This document shows, piece by piece, positions 63,707 through 64,000 of a stretch of 64,000 bases of DNA. This DNA comes from Enoplolaimus lenunculus. Lineage: Eukaryota; Nematoda; Enoplea; Enoplida; Thoracostomopsidae. The notes beneath the pieces were generated by a model that saw only the letters and a program-made list of their open reading frames with translations, ran no database searches and was not told the origin of the DNA. The DNA lies in the NCBI GenBank assembly GCA_030248215.1, contig JASANG010000291.1, positions 1 to 64,000 on the forward strand, in the 5' to 3' direction. The first letter of the stretch is position 1, and the number at the start of each line of letters is the position of its first letter. A program made the position numbers and the translations under genes.

Positions 63707-64000
63707 CTTATATTTAAGAAATTATTTGTGCTAATGTATAAGACATGAATTTCTTCGCTTCAAAAATAGTTGTGTTATAACCAAGACTATTTTTGTGATT
63801 TTTCTTTTTTAAAAACATGCTTTGTTTATATTCTTAGCAGTGTATTTAAATAATCAAATTTCAATGATATTTCGGTTTGAGATTAGGCGCCCCAACCTAA
63901 GTCTACGTCTTGGACGTATTTTAGGCAGTAAAATTAGAGAATTTCGTTGAGCTTTAACCCCCAATTTTGGAGTCTTTCCCTGCAAAACATTTGTTTTGTA
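63707..64000. repeat. Dispersed repeat shared with 35925-36130
   Basis: TATATTCTTAGCAGTGTAT and GTAAAATTAGAGAATTTCG-TTGAGCTTTA match the flanks of the family A fragment at 35966-36065. No gene. Confidence 0.5.

Overview
This is a gene-poor, repeat-rich stretch of a metazoan nuclear genome. The genes have GT-AG introns, some several kilobases long, and encode animal proteins: an ACSL1/5/6-type acyl-CoA synthetase, a two-pore-domain (TWK-type) potassium channel and a TBC1D25-like Rab GAP. AT-rich intergenic DNA is packed with short non-autonomous DNA transposons. Two of these families carry internal runs of TTAGGC, the nematode telomere unit. With the TWK-like channel this makes a nematode my best guess, perhaps one with a large repeat-laden genome. 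That is inference; no ribosomal or mitochondrial marker is present.

Layout. 1-3005 is an inverted partial copy of the ACSL gene. It is joined through a 790-base segment of almost only A and C to the ACSL gene proper (4031-8145, plus strand, N-terminal exons missing). This may be a fold-back assembly artefact or a young inverted duplication. 8146-15359 is intergenic and full of MITEs. 15360-17159 (minus) is a two-exon gene for an unrecognised 385-residue Tyr/Gly/Pro/Gln-rich protein. 17160-25165 is a MITE field dominated by one TA-flanked family. 25166-34896 (plus) is the K2P channel, six exons recovered, with an internally deleted piggyBac transposon in intron 3. 34897-37735 holds more MITEs. 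37736-51060 (minus) is a very large TBC1D25 homologue, six exons and about 2,116 residues recovered, with long Asn, Thr/Ala and Ser-His repeat insertions. 51061-64000 has no convincing gene: it holds MITEs, SINE-like tRNA-derived repeats and several tandem arrays.

The genes do not form a pathway together. The most coherent story is in the repeats. Family A (8-bp target duplications, TIR GGCCCATGTATA) and its relative family B both carry TTAGGC-like arrays. Family C (TA duplication, TIR CACTGTAAATT) carries intron-like ends. Family D (TIR CAGGGTGCAACCGGA, 8-bp duplications) is hAT-like. Family P is a 270-bp TTAA-flanked element carrying a tRNA-like cassette. Family E is TTAA-flanked at about 300 bp. 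Several are nested in one another. The K2P channel is also notable, because both selectivity filters have lost a canonical glycine. Family letters are local labels made for this window. I recognised no LTR retroelement or other virus-derived element.
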